Assembly (NCBI GenBank): GCA_035620975.1
Contig: DASPFV010000085.1
Location: forward strand, 1 to 36,227
DNA from: DASPFV01 sp035620975
GTDB taxonomy: Bacteria > Acidobacteriota > Vicinamibacteria > Vicinamibacterales > 2-12-FULL-66-21
DNA length: 36,227 nucleotides
Direction of reading: 5' to 3'
Position numbers and translations under genes: made by a program. Below the pieces are notes generated by a model. That model ran no database searches. It had not been told where the DNA came from and saw only the letters and a list, made by a program, of their open reading frames with translations. This document shows, piece after piece, positions 29,335 through 36,227 of this stretch (position 1 is its first letter; every line of letters starts with the position of its first letter).

Positions 29335-31196
29335 GTGATGCACGCTCGCGGTCCGGCGGCGGCACTCGATCGCCGGTTGCCGCGAGCGACGCGCGGTCGG
29401 GGCCTCTGCCTTCGGGCGCCAGCGCCGGGGTCGGCGGCATGCTGGCGGCTGCAACCGGTGGTTACCCTGTCGAAACGCGTCTCCAGGTCCGTCTGTCGCT
29501 CCTGCTGATCTGCGCGGCGGCCATCGTGCCGTACCTGGCGACTGTAGACGACTACTTCGTCCGCGACGACTTCGGCGTGGTCCGGCTGCTCTCGAGCAAG
29601 CCTGCGACGTGGTTCCCCCGCTGGTTCTATACGTCCTGGATGGAGAACATCTGGGGGTATCTCCCTGACGAGGTCCGGCCGTTCCCCGCGCTGTCGTATC
29701 AGATCACGTCGCTGTGGGGTGCCGCATCCCCCGTCGCGCATCACGTGCTGAACATCGGGCTCCACGCGCTGAACGGCGTGCTGCTGTTCGCCATCGCGCG
29801 CGAGGCAGCGGGGCTGAGCCTTCGGGCGGCGGCATTCGCCGGGCTGGTATTCGTACTGCTGCCCGTGCACACGGAGAGTGTCGCGTGGATCACGGGTCGG
29901 GTGGACTCGATGCCCTCGCTGTTCTACCTGGCGACGTTCCTGGCCTACGTGCGCTGGCGCGCGCGCGGCTCGTCCTCCCGCCGGCTCTACGCGTGGTCGC
30001 TCGCCTGGTTCTTCGTCGCGCTGTTCACCAAGCAGAACACCATCACGATGCTCGGGACGCTGGTCTTCTACGACCTGCTGCTCGCCCGCTACTCTGCGCA
30101 GGCCGGCACCCGGGCACCGTCACAGCCTGGCACCCCGGCCCCGTCGCACCCTGGCACGGTGGCACCCTCGCAGCCCGGCACCCTCGCACCGCACTCCAAC
30201 ACCGTCGCACCTTCGCACTCCGGCACGCTCGCACCCGGGGCACGAAGGGCACCAGGTGCACCCTACATTCCGTTCGCCCTCATGACCGCCGGCTACTTGG
30301 GGCTCCGCTATCTCCTGTTCGGGCAGGTCGCGAGGGAGAGCACGCTGAGCACGCAGATGGTCGAGCAGTTCATCGGTTTCGTCGGCGCGCATCTGACGCA
30401 CGTCGTGACGGGGCAGCCGGACGGGCGGGTCTGGACGTGGCTGGCCGCCCTGTTCATCGCGGCCGCGATCGGGCTGGCCCTCGCCGCGCGCGGCAGTCGG
30501 AGCGACATGGTGCTTCGCCTGATCTACTTTGGTCCGGTATGGTGGGCCATCGGCGTCGCGCCGATCCTCGTGGCCGGCTACCACTCGCCCAGGCACGTCT
30601 ATCTGGCCGCCGCGGGCTGGGCCGTGGTGCTGGGGCTGGCAGCGGAGGGCCTGGGGCAGCTCCTCGTACGGCGGCCGACGTGGTTGCGTACGGCGGGTGT
30701 CCTCGCCGTGCTCCTGTTCTACGCAGCCGGGCTCCGCGGCGCTGTCGAGGAGTACAGCGAGATGGCCGCGGTGTCCCAGCAGGCCGTCCGCGGCGTGGCC
30801 GGGCACGCGCTGGCGGCTGAACGCGGGGCGCTGCTGATCGTCGGCGTGCCGGCCAGGAGCTGGGAGTGGGTGCTGCCCTTTGCCGTCCAGCCGCCCTTTA
30901 CCGGCCGCGATGCGACCCGGCACGTGTTCATCGTGTCCCCGCGGGCGCTCTCGTGCTGCCGGGACCACTGGTTCAGCGACACGAAGCGTGCGCTGAAGGC
31001 CTGGGCGGCCGGCCCGGCGTCCGGCACGATCGTCGTGCTCCGGTGGGAGGCGTCTCCGGGTCCCCCGGCTGTGCTGCGGGCCACAGAGGGCTCGCCCGTT
31101 GTCGTGATTGCCAGATCGCTGCCGTCGGTGGACGATCCCGAGCTGCTGGACGCCAACATCCGGCGACTGATCGATGCGGTCGCGCATGCCAGGTGA
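29331..31196 (+). CDS. GT-C-type membrane glycosyltransferase (TMTC/PMT-like) with internal low-complexity insert
   Basis: 621 residues from the ATG overlapping the GT2 stop; an internal Met at residue 37 (MLAAATGGYPVETR) is an alternative start. About ten membrane helices are visible. The first periplasmic loop has YFVRDDFGVVRLL, the acidic motif of GT-C enzymes, and LPVHTESVAWITGRVDSMPSLFYLATFLAYVRW is the TMTC-like signature, but no TPR repeats follow. Residues about 258-310 form a Pro/Ser/Gly-rich repetitive insert (APSQPGT-like units) between two helices. The C-terminal domain (480-621) is soluble. It should use a polyprenyl-linked sugar, presumably made by the coupled GT2, to modify an extracytoplasmic acceptor. 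Confidence 0.85.
   Translation: MSDARSRSGGGTRSPVAASDARSGPLPSGASAGVGGMLAAATGGYPVETRLQVRLSLLLICAAAIVPYLATVDDYFVRDDFGVVRLLSSKPATWFPRWFYTSWMENIWGYLPDEVRPFPALSYQITSLWGAASPVAHHVLNIGLHALNGVLLFAIAREAAGLSLRAAAFAGLVFVLLPVHTESVAWITGRVDSMPSLFYLATFLAYVRWRARGSSSRRLYAWSLAWFFVALFTKQNTITMLGTLVFYDLLLARYSAQAGTRAPSQPGTPAPSHPGTVAPSQPGTLAPHSNTVAPSHSGTLAPGARRAPGAPYIPFALMTAGYLGLRYLLFGQVARESTLSTQMVEQFIGFVGAHLTHVVTGQPDGRVWTWLAALFIAAAIGLALAARGSRSDMVLRLIYFGPVWWAIGVAPILVAGYHSPRHVYLAAAGWAVVLGLAAEGLGQLLVRRPTWLRTAGVLAVLLFYAAGLRGAVEEYSEMAAVSQQAVRGVAGHALAAERGALLIVGVPARSWEWVLPFAVQPPFTGRDATRHVFIVSPRALSCCRDHWFSDTKRALKAWAAGPASGTIVVLRWEASPGPPAVLRATEGSPVVVIARSLPSVDDPELLDANIRRLIDAVAHAR
30103..30260. repeat. Intragenic repeat encoding APS-x-PGT units
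   Basis: Degenerate units such as GGCACC-CTCGCA and CCCTGGCAC repeat at about 21-24 bp (multiples of 3), encoding APSQPGT, APSHPGT, APSQPGT, APHSNT and APSHSGT. The repeat stays in frame in the GT-C gene. Similar GGCACC-rich words occur in the spacers at 20791-20850 and 21735-21770, suggesting that intergenic repeat material has entered the gene. Confidence 0.8.
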
Positions 31197-31257
31197 GCTG
31201 CTGTCGCGGGCGCGCGAACGCGAGTGCGTTATCATCGCGGTTCGCTTCGGAGGTCGC

Positions 31258-31842
31258 ATGCCAGTTCCGACAGTCCGCGTGCCATCCGCCGCCGAGGAGG
31301 CGGCGGCCGTCGGTGCCGTGGTCCTCGCCTTCTCCACGGACCCGATGGCCCGGTGGTGCTGGCCGGCGCCGCACACGTACCTGGCAACCATGCCGCGCTT
31401 CACGCGTGCGTTCGCGGGCGGTGCGTTCGTCCATGGCGGTGCGTTCTGCAGCGGCGATTTCGCCGGCGCCGCGCTCTGGCTGAAGCCGGGTGTCGCGCCC
31501 GACGAGCAGACGATGGGGGAGATCGCCCAGGCCACCGTGTCGGACGACATCCGTCAGGACCTGTTCGCGGTGATGGAGCAGATGGGCCGTTCCCATCCGC
31601 ACGAGGCGCACTGGTATCTGCCACTCATCGGCGTGGATCCAGCCCGGCAGGGACAGGGCTATGGGGATGCCTTGATGCGGTACGCACTGGAGCAGTGCGA
31701 TCGCCAGCACCTGCCCGCGTATCTCGAGTCCACTAATCCTCGAAACATCACGCTGTACAGGCGCCACGGCTTCGAGGAGCTTGGCCGGATCCAGGTCGGC
31801 CGCTCGCCAACGCTGGTGCCGATGCTCCGACCGGCGAGGTGA
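31258..31842 (+). CDS. GNAT-family N-acetyltransferase
   Basis: 194 residues from the ATG at 31258, with GGAGG 4 nt upstream. The frame before it lacks GNAT sequence. The acetyl-CoA motif A is YLPLIGVDPARQGQGYGDALMRYALEQ with the RQGQGYG pyrophosphate loop. PAYLESTNPRNITLYRRHGFEELG is the usual motif B and C-terminal beta-strand. Substrate unknown; such proteins acetylate amino groups of small molecules or proteins. The stop overlaps or abuts the sialidase-TolB gene start (GTGATCATG), so the two are probably one transcript. Confidence 0.92.
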   Translation: MPVPTVRVPSAAEEAAAVGAVVLAFSTDPMARWCWPAPHTYLATMPRFTRAFAGGAFVHGGAFCSGDFAGAALWLKPGVAPDEQTMGEIAQATVSDDIRQDLFAVMEQMGRSHPHEAHWYLPLIGVDPARQGQGYGDALMRYALEQCDRQHLPAYLESTNPRNITLYRRHGFEELGRIQVGRSPTLVPMLRPAR

Positions 31843-31844
31843 TC

Positions 31845-33848
31845 ATGCCCACGAGATCGATCCTGCTCGCGCTGCCGATGGCCGCCACGGTTCTCGTCAC
31901 GGCACCGCAATCCCCCGCGCCGGCCGGGCCGATCGTCGAGTCCGGATTCATCTACGAGCAGGCGCCGTTCCCGAGCGCTCACGCCTCGACGATCGCCGAC
32001 ACCAGGGATGGACTCGTCGCGGCCTGGTTCGGCGGCACGCGCGAGGGCGCGCCGGACGTGGGCATCTGGGTGTCCCGCCACGCGGGCGGCCGCTGGACGA
32101 CGCCTGTGGAGGTCGCCACCGGCGTGCAGCCCGACGGCACGCGCCATCCCTGCTGGAACCCGGTCCTCTTCGTGATGGCCGACGGCTCGCTCACGCTCTT
32201 CTACAAGGTGGGGCCCACGCCGCGGACGTGGTGGGGCATGACCCTAACCTCGCGCGACAACGGCCGTACGTGGGGAGGAGCCACGCGTCTGCCCGACGGC
32301 GTGCTGGGACCGATCAAGAACAAGCCGGTGCGGGTGGCCGGCGCGATCGTCAGCCCGAGCAGCACCGAGACCGACGAGCGCCCGAGCCGGTGGCGCGTGC
32401 ACTTCGAGCGCAGCGAGGACGAGGGTCGAACCTGGACCGTCGTGAAGTTGCCCGATCCGTCGGGGCCGCCAGTCGACGCCATTCAGCCGAGCATCCTGAT
32501 CCACTCCGGCGGACGGCTGCAGGCGCTCGGGCGCACGCGCTCGCACCGCGTCTTCGAGACGTGGTCCGAGGACGGCGGAAAGACGTGGACGGCGACGACC
32601 TTGACCGGCCTGCCCAATCCGAGCGCCGGGACCGATGCCGTGACGCTGCGGGACGGCCGCCACCTGATCGTCTACAACCACACGCCGAAGGGACGCACGC
32701 CGCTGAACGTGGCGTTGTCGCGCGATGGCAGGACGTGGGAGGCGGCGCTCGTGCTCGAGCGCGAGCCCGGCGAGTACTCGTACCCGGCCGTGATCCAGTC
32801 CTCCGACGGCCGCGTGCACATCACGTACACCTGGCGGCGCGAGCGCGTGAAACACGTGGTCGTCGACCCGGCGCGCCTCCGCCCCGTCCCCATGCCGGAC
32901 GGGAGCTGGCCAGCCGGGGTGACGGAGGCGGCTTCGGCCGTGCAGACCGCGGCGCCGCAGCAGGCTCGACCGCGATACGCGAGCCGCATCATGATCCACG
33001 ACGTCGGAGGCGGCAAGAGCCGCGAGGTGCACCAGGCCGATGCCGTGTGGGAGGCGCCGAACTGGTCGCGCGACGGCAGGCACCTGCTGGCGAACTCGGG
33101 CGGGCGGCTCTATCGCATTCCCGTCGACGGGGGCGCGCCCGAGCCGCTCGCGCTGGACGAGTCACTGCGCTGCAACAACGATCACGACTACTCGCCGGAC
33201 GGCCGGCTCATCGCGCTCTCGGCCTCCTCGCCGTCCTCGCGCCAGTCACAGGTCTACGTCGCCAACGCCGACGGCTCGGGTGTCCGCCTCGTCGTGTCCG
33301 CCGCGCCGAGCTACTTCCATGGCTGGTCGCCAGACGGGAAGTTCCTGTCGTTCGTCGCGAACCGCGACGGCAAGCAGTACGACATCTACCGCGTGCCGGC
33401 GGCCGGCGGAGCGGAAGAGCGCCTGACCACCGATCCGGCGCACGACGATGGGTCCGACTACTCGCCAGACGGGAAGTGGATCTACTTCAATTCGGATCGC
33501 GCGGGCGGATCCGACATCTGGCGCATGCCGGCCGACGGCGCGGGCCGGGACGACTCCCGGGCGGAGCGCGTGACCGGCGATCCGCTCGAGGACTGGTTCC
33601 CGCACCCCTCGCCGGACGGACGGTCGCTGGTGTTCCTGTCGTTCCCCGCCGGCACGGTGGGCCACAACGATCGAAACCTGGCCATCCAGCTCCGGATGAT
33701 CACACTGTCGGGCGATCGATCCGGCAAGGCTGAGCCCCGGGTGCTCGCCGAGATCACTGGCGGCCAGGGCACGATCAACGTGAACTCGTGGGCGCCAGAC
33801 TCGAAACGGTTCGCGTATGTAACCTACGAAGCGCGGAAGGCACCTTAG
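31845..33848 (+). CDS. Secreted sialidase-like BNR propeller fused to a TolB-like PD40 propeller
   Basis: 667 residues from the ATG at 31845, preceded by GAGGTGAT; a GTG at 31839 would add 2 residues. Signal peptide: about residues 1-26. Residues 30-365 match the BNR_2/exo-alpha-sialidase group: SGFIYEQAPFPSAHASTIADTRDGLVAAWFGGTREGAPDVGIWVSR, with Asp-boxes SRDNGRTWGG, SEDEGRTWT and SEDGGKTW. After a short linker, residues 380-660 contain PD40/TolB repeats (DAVWEAPNWSRDGRHLL, DHDYSPDGRLIAL, YFHGWSPDGKFLSF, GSDYSPDGKWIYFNSDRAGGSDIW, WFPHPSPDGRSLVF). Two propellers in one chain may bind and/or cleave surface glycans. Catalytic Tyr/Glu of true sialidases could not be confirmed, so enzymatic activity is unproven. 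Confidence 0.85.
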   Translation: MPTRSILLALPMAATVLVTAPQSPAPAGPIVESGFIYEQAPFPSAHASTIADTRDGLVAAWFGGTREGAPDVGIWVSRHAGGRWTTPVEVATGVQPDGTRHPCWNPVLFVMADGSLTLFYKVGPTPRTWWGMTLTSRDNGRTWGGATRLPDGVLGPIKNKPVRVAGAIVSPSSTETDERPSRWRVHFERSEDEGRTWTVVKLPDPSGPPVDAIQPSILIHSGGRLQALGRTRSHRVFETWSEDGGKTWTATTLTGLPNPSAGTDAVTLRDGRHLIVYNHTPKGRTPLNVALSRDGRTWEAALVLEREPGEYSYPAVIQSSDGRVHITYTWRRERVKHVVVDPARLRPVPMPDGSWPAGVTEAASAVQTAAPQQARPRYASRIMIHDVGGGKSREVHQADAVWEAPNWSRDGRHLLANSGGRLYRIPVDGGAPEPLALDESLRCNNDHDYSPDGRLIALSASSPSSRQSQVYVANADGSGVRLVVSAAPSYFHGWSPDGKFLSFVANRDGKQYDIYRVPAAGGAEERLTTDPAHDDGSDYSPDGKWIYFNSDRAGGSDIWRMPADGAGRDDSRAERVTGDPLEDWFPHPSPDGRSLVFLSFPAGTVGHNDRNLAIQLRMITLSGDRSGKAEPRVLAEITGGQGTINVNSWAPDSKRFAYVTYEARKAP

Positions 33849-33870
33849 GTGCGCCTGGTGTCCTTCGCGC
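33831..33870 (+). terminator. Long stem-loop over the sialidase-TolB stop codon
   Basis: GCGCGGAAGGCACC (33831-33844) and GGTGTCCTTCGCGC (33857-33870) pair at 13 of 14 positions (two G:U, one mismatch), with a 12-nt loop containing the TAG. No T-run follows, so it is a candidate pause, Rho-dependent or mRNA-end hairpin rather than a classical terminator. Confidence 0.35.
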
Positions 33871-33890
33871 CCTGAGTGCGAGGGGTGCCA

Positions 33891-33955
33891 TGGCCCAGGG
33901 CGTCTGGCCACGTCGTGCAGACTGTAATCTCTGCGACGTTCGGGAATTCGAGCCC
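33891..33955 (+). promoter_or_regulatory. Three consecutive hairpins in the msrA leader (tRNA-like outline)
   Basis: TGGCC/GGCCA (33891-33895 with 33906-33910, 10-nt loop) is followed directly by CGTCG-tg-CAGA paired with TCTG-CGACG (33911-33938, loop CTGTAATC), then GGG/CCC enclosing AATTCGAG (33942-33955). The order and loop sequences recall D, anticodon (Tyr GTA-like) and T arms, but the acceptor stem is missing and the T stem is broken. It may be a tRNA relic or a leader structure in front of msrA. Confidence 0.3.
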
Positions 33956-33977
33956 TGCCTGCGGGGTTGGCCTTACT

Positions 33978-33982
33978 GGAGG
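33978..33982 (+). promoter_or_regulatory. Ribosome-binding site deciding the msrA GTG start
   Basis: GGAGG at 33978-33982 lies 6 nt before GTG 33989. It selects that codon over the in-frame ATG 24 nt further on and over the long upstream extension through the hairpin region. Confidence 0.7.
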
Positions 33983-33988
33983 AATCAC

Positions 33989-34636
33989 GTGTTCTGGGAC
34001 AAGAAAACGAAGATGCCGGCGAGGGACGAGGCGCTGCCGGGCCGCGCCGAAAAGATGGACGTGCCGGCTCGGCATTTCGTCAACGGCGCTCGCCTCACCG
34101 AACCGTTTCCAGCCGGGCTGGAGCGGACGCTCTTCGGCATGGGCTGCTTCTGGGGCGCGGAGCGCAAGTTCTGGCAGCTGCCGGGGGTCTACACGACGGC
34201 CGTGGGCTACGCTGGCGGGTACACGCCGAACCCGACCTACCGTGAGGTCTGCACCGGGATGACCGGGCACAACGAGGTCGTGCTCGTGGTGTTCGATCCC
34301 TCCAAGGTGTCGTACGAGAGGCTGCTCAAGGCTTTCTGGGAGAACCACGATCCCACGCAGGGCATGCGCCAGGGCAACGACGTCGGGACGCAGTACCGCT
34401 CCGGGATCTACTACGCGAACGACGCGCAGCGCGTGGCGGCGGAGCGCTCGCGCGAGGCGTATCAGCAGCAGCTGTCGACGCGCGGCTACGGCTCGATCAC
34501 GACCGAGATTCTTCCGGCTCCGGAGTTCTACTACGCCGAGGACTACCACCAGCAGTACCTGGCGAAGAACCCGAACGGCTACTGCGGTCTGGGCGGGACG
34601 GGCGTGAGCTGCCCGGTCGGCGTGGAAGTGCACTGA
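33989..34636 (+). CDS. msrA: Peptide-methionine (S)-S-oxide reductase
   Basis: 215 residues from a GTG at 33989. LFGMGCFWGAERKFW contains the catalytic Cys53 in the GCFWG motif. YAGGYTPNPTYREVCTGMTGHNEVVLVVFDP and FWENHDPTQGMRQGNDVGTQYRSGIYY complete the MsrA core; EDYHQQYLAKNPNGYC ends it, with Cys199 and Cys208 available as recycling cysteines. About 35 charged residues precede the core and there is no signal peptide, so the enzyme is cytosolic. It reduces the S epimer of methionine sulfoxide, complementing MsrB at 21803. A 140-bp leader with hairpins separates it from the preceding gene. Confidence 0.96.
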   Translation: MFWDKKTKMPARDEALPGRAEKMDVPARHFVNGARLTEPFPAGLERTLFGMGCFWGAERKFWQLPGVYTTAVGYAGGYTPNPTYREVCTGMTGHNEVVLVVFDPSKVSYERLLKAFWENHDPTQGMRQGNDVGTQYRSGIYYANDAQRVAAERSREAYQQQLSTRGYGSITTEILPAPEFYYAEDYHQQYLAKNPNGYCGLGGTGVSCPVGVEVH

Positions 34637-34743
34637 GTGCTCGACGCCTGGGAGCGGGAGGCGAATCTCAGCTCCCAGGGTCCAGCTGTGGGTCCGCCTG
34701 GCGATCCGCGACCCGGTTCCACCGATTTCCTTATCATTCACCC

Positions 34744-36227
34744 ATGCGAACCACTGCGCGTGCGAGGGTCGGGTTCTGGGTGTCTGGGGCGATCGTGGCC
34801 GCCCTCGCGGCCCTGCCCGCGCTCCGGGCGCAGCCGGCGTCGAAAGCCGACGCCGCGTACCTGCTGAACGCCTGGGACGCACACCGGGCCATGGCGCAGG
34901 CCTCGCCATCGCGCGACGTGCCATGGCAGTACCTCGGTCCGACCAACATCAGCGGGCGCGCCACGGATGTCGAAGTCGCCGATAGGGGCGCCACCCGGCG
35001 GATCTACGCCGCGTATGCGACGAGCGGCGTCTGGAAGACGGACGACAACGGCGCGACGTGGCAGGCAGTCTTCGAGCACGCGGCCTCCACGAGCATCGGC
35101 GACATCGCCGTGGCGCCCTCGAACCCCGACATCGTCTGGATCGGCACGGGCGAAGCGAACCTCTTCCGCGCGTCGATGGCAGGCGTCGGCGTCTACAAGT
35201 CGGCGGACGGCGGCCGTACGTTCATCCACGCGGGCCTCACCGACACGCACACGATCGCCCGCGTCCTGGTTCATCCGACCAATCCCGACATCGTCTACGT
35301 CGCCGCAACAGGGCACGCGTGGACCGATAACGACATGCGCGGGGTGTTCAAGACCGTCGACGGCGGGAACAGCTGGACGAAGATCTTCTACCGGAGCGAG
35401 CGCACCGGAGCGGCCGACCTGGTCATGGATCCGTCCGACCCCGAGACGCTGTACGCCGCGATGTGGCAGCGGATCAGGCGGAAGTGGAGCGACCCGCGCG
35501 TCGAGCCCGGCTACGACCAGGGAGGCATCTGGAAGACGACCGACGGAGGAAGGACCTGGATCGAAGCCAGCGAGGGGCTTCCCGAGCCGCGCTTCCGCGG
35601 CCGGATCGGCATCGATACCGCCAGGTCGAAGCCGGGCGTGCTCTACGCGTTCGTGGACAACTACGACGAAGGCCGGCCGCCGCGCGAGAACGAGCGCGAC
35701 GCCTACGGGCGGCCGATCGTTGAAAGCCGGATCAGGGCCGCAGAGATCTATCGCACTGACGACAAGGGCAGGACGTGGCGCCGCGTCACCGAGAACGACG
35801 ATTTCATGATGGGCCACTCCGGCACCTACGGCTGGGTGTTCGGTCAGATGCGGGTCGATCCCACCGACGAGAACACCATCTACACGCTCGGCCTCGGGCT
35901 CCACGTGTCGCGCGACAGCGGGAAGACGTTCCAGACGCTGCGCGGCATGCACGGCGACCACCACGGACTCTGGATCGACCCGAAGAACCCGGCGATCCTC
36001 TACAACGCCAACGACGGCGGGTTCAACTCGTCGGAGGACGCGGGCAGGAGCTGGAAGTTCGCGGCGTCGGCCGGCGGCGCGCAGTTCTACAACGTGACGC
36101 TGGACACGAGCACGCCGTTCTGGGCCTACGGCTCGATACAGGATCACGGCAGCCGGCGAGGTCAGGTCGACCTGAGCCGGGGCCGCGACCGGATTCCGGC
36201 CGTGGAGTGGGAATCCGCACCCGGCGG
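34744..36227 (+). CDS. Secreted BNR/sortilin-like (VPS10-type) beta-propeller protein, truncated by window end
   Basis: 494 complete codons from the ATG at 34744; the gene runs off the right edge without a stop. Signal peptide: residues 1-30 (AIVAALAALPALRAQ). The mature sequence has the conserved start WQYLGPTNISGRATDVEV and repeated Asp-box units: GVWKTDDNGATWQAV, GVYKSADGGRTFIHAG, GVFKTVDGGNSWTKIF, GIWKTTDGGRTWIEAS, EIYRTDDKGRTWRRV, LHVSRDSGKTFQTL and GGFNSSEDAGRSWKFAA. Each is followed by an 'NPDIVY/PDIVW'-type edge strand. This is the large acidobacterial-type 'glycosyl hydrolase/BNR' family whose function is unproven; it is probably a surface or periplasmic binding protein. No catalytic motif is visible in the available part. 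Confidence 0.92.
   Translation, partial: MRTTARARVGFWVSGAIVAALAALPALRAQPASKADAAYLLNAWDAHRAMAQASPSRDVPWQYLGPTNISGRATDVEVADRGATRRIYAAYATSGVWKTDDNGATWQAVFEHAASTSIGDIAVAPSNPDIVWIGTGEANLFRASMAGVGVYKSADGGRTFIHAGLTDTHTIARVLVHPTNPDIVYVAATGHAWTDNDMRGVFKTVDGGNSWTKIFYRSERTGAADLVMDPSDPETLYAAMWQRIRRKWSDPRVEPGYDQGGIWKTTDGGRTWIEASEGLPEPRFRGRIGIDTARSKPGVLYAFVDNYDEGRPPRENERDAYGRPIVESRIRAAEIYRTDDKGRTWRRVTENDDFMMGHSGTYGWVFGQMRVDPTDENTIYTLGLGLHVSRDSGKTFQTLRGMHGDHHGLWIDPKNPAILYNANDGGFNSSEDAGRSWKFAASAGGAQFYNVTLDTSTPFWAYGSIQDHGSRRGQVDLSRGRDRIPAVEWESAPG

Noticed and set aside
33880..33970. Functional tRNA-Tyr or tRNA-Thr gene
   Set aside because: No 7-bp acceptor stem can be formed, the anticodon-type loop has 8 bases, and the T stem is mismatched; kept only as a tRNA-like structure.

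Overview
The window is GC-rich (roughly two-thirds or more G+C by eye), makes frequent use of GTG and TTG starts, and has genes packed tightly on both strands. Secreted peptidases, a penicillin-acylase homologue, outer-membrane beta-barrels, BNR/TolB propeller proteins and degenerate 'GGCAATC' intergenic repeats together suggest a Gram-negative soil-type bacterium. Acidobacteriota, perhaps Vicinamibacteria, is my best guess. That assignment is inference; no rRNA or other phylogenetic marker is present.

Layout. 1-4843: the end fragment of a nitrilase-family amidohydrolase, a PagL-like lipid A deacylase, two outer-membrane beta-barrel proteins, a beta-lactamase-fold protein that has lost its catalytic Ser and Lys, and a divergent LytS/YehU-type histidine kinase. 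4845-10959 (minus): secreted M3 oligopeptidase, S45 acylase, a secreted protein with a Fam20C/HipA-like kinase signature overlapping the acylase gene by 4 nt, and a YpfJ-type zinc peptidase. 11039-14826: MATE exporter, a VOC protein with an extra C-terminal domain, a 14-bp tandem repeat, a hypothetical protein and a DinB-family protein. 15028-18637: a three-gene molybdenum hydroxylase operon (Mo subunit, 2Fe-2S subunit, FAD subunit). 18783-22207: an HtrA-like PDZ protease, a degenerate trypsin-fold partner lacking the catalytic His and Ser, and msrB. 22466-26072: a zinc-ribbon/SPFH cluster (TFIIB-type zinc ribbon protein, SPFH protein with a C-terminal HTH, tail-anchored zinc-ribbon protein, LEA/WHy lipoprotein) resembling YdjG/YdjI membrane-stress modules. 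26177-31196: sugar epimerase, SAM methyltransferase, GT2 and GT-C glycosyltransferases, with a VapBC toxin-antitoxin pair lodged among them. 31258-36227: GNAT acetyltransferase, a sialidase-TolB fusion, msrA, and a BNR/sortilin-like propeller protein cut by the window end.

The dominant theme is the cell envelope: exported enzymes, barrels, envelope proteolysis and repair of oxidised methionine, surface glycan synthesis and propeller proteins. The best candidates for something undescribed are the SPFH-HTH/zinc-ribbon cluster, the kinase-like protein coupled to an acylase, two enzyme-fold proteins with erased active sites beside likely partners, and two families of non-coding palindromic elements. 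Those elements are a 25-bp-arm hairpin present twice, and a roughly 255-bp segment bounded by 32-bp inverted repeats. No rRNA gene, CRISPR array or complete tRNA was found, and no gene-free stretch exceeds 300 bases.
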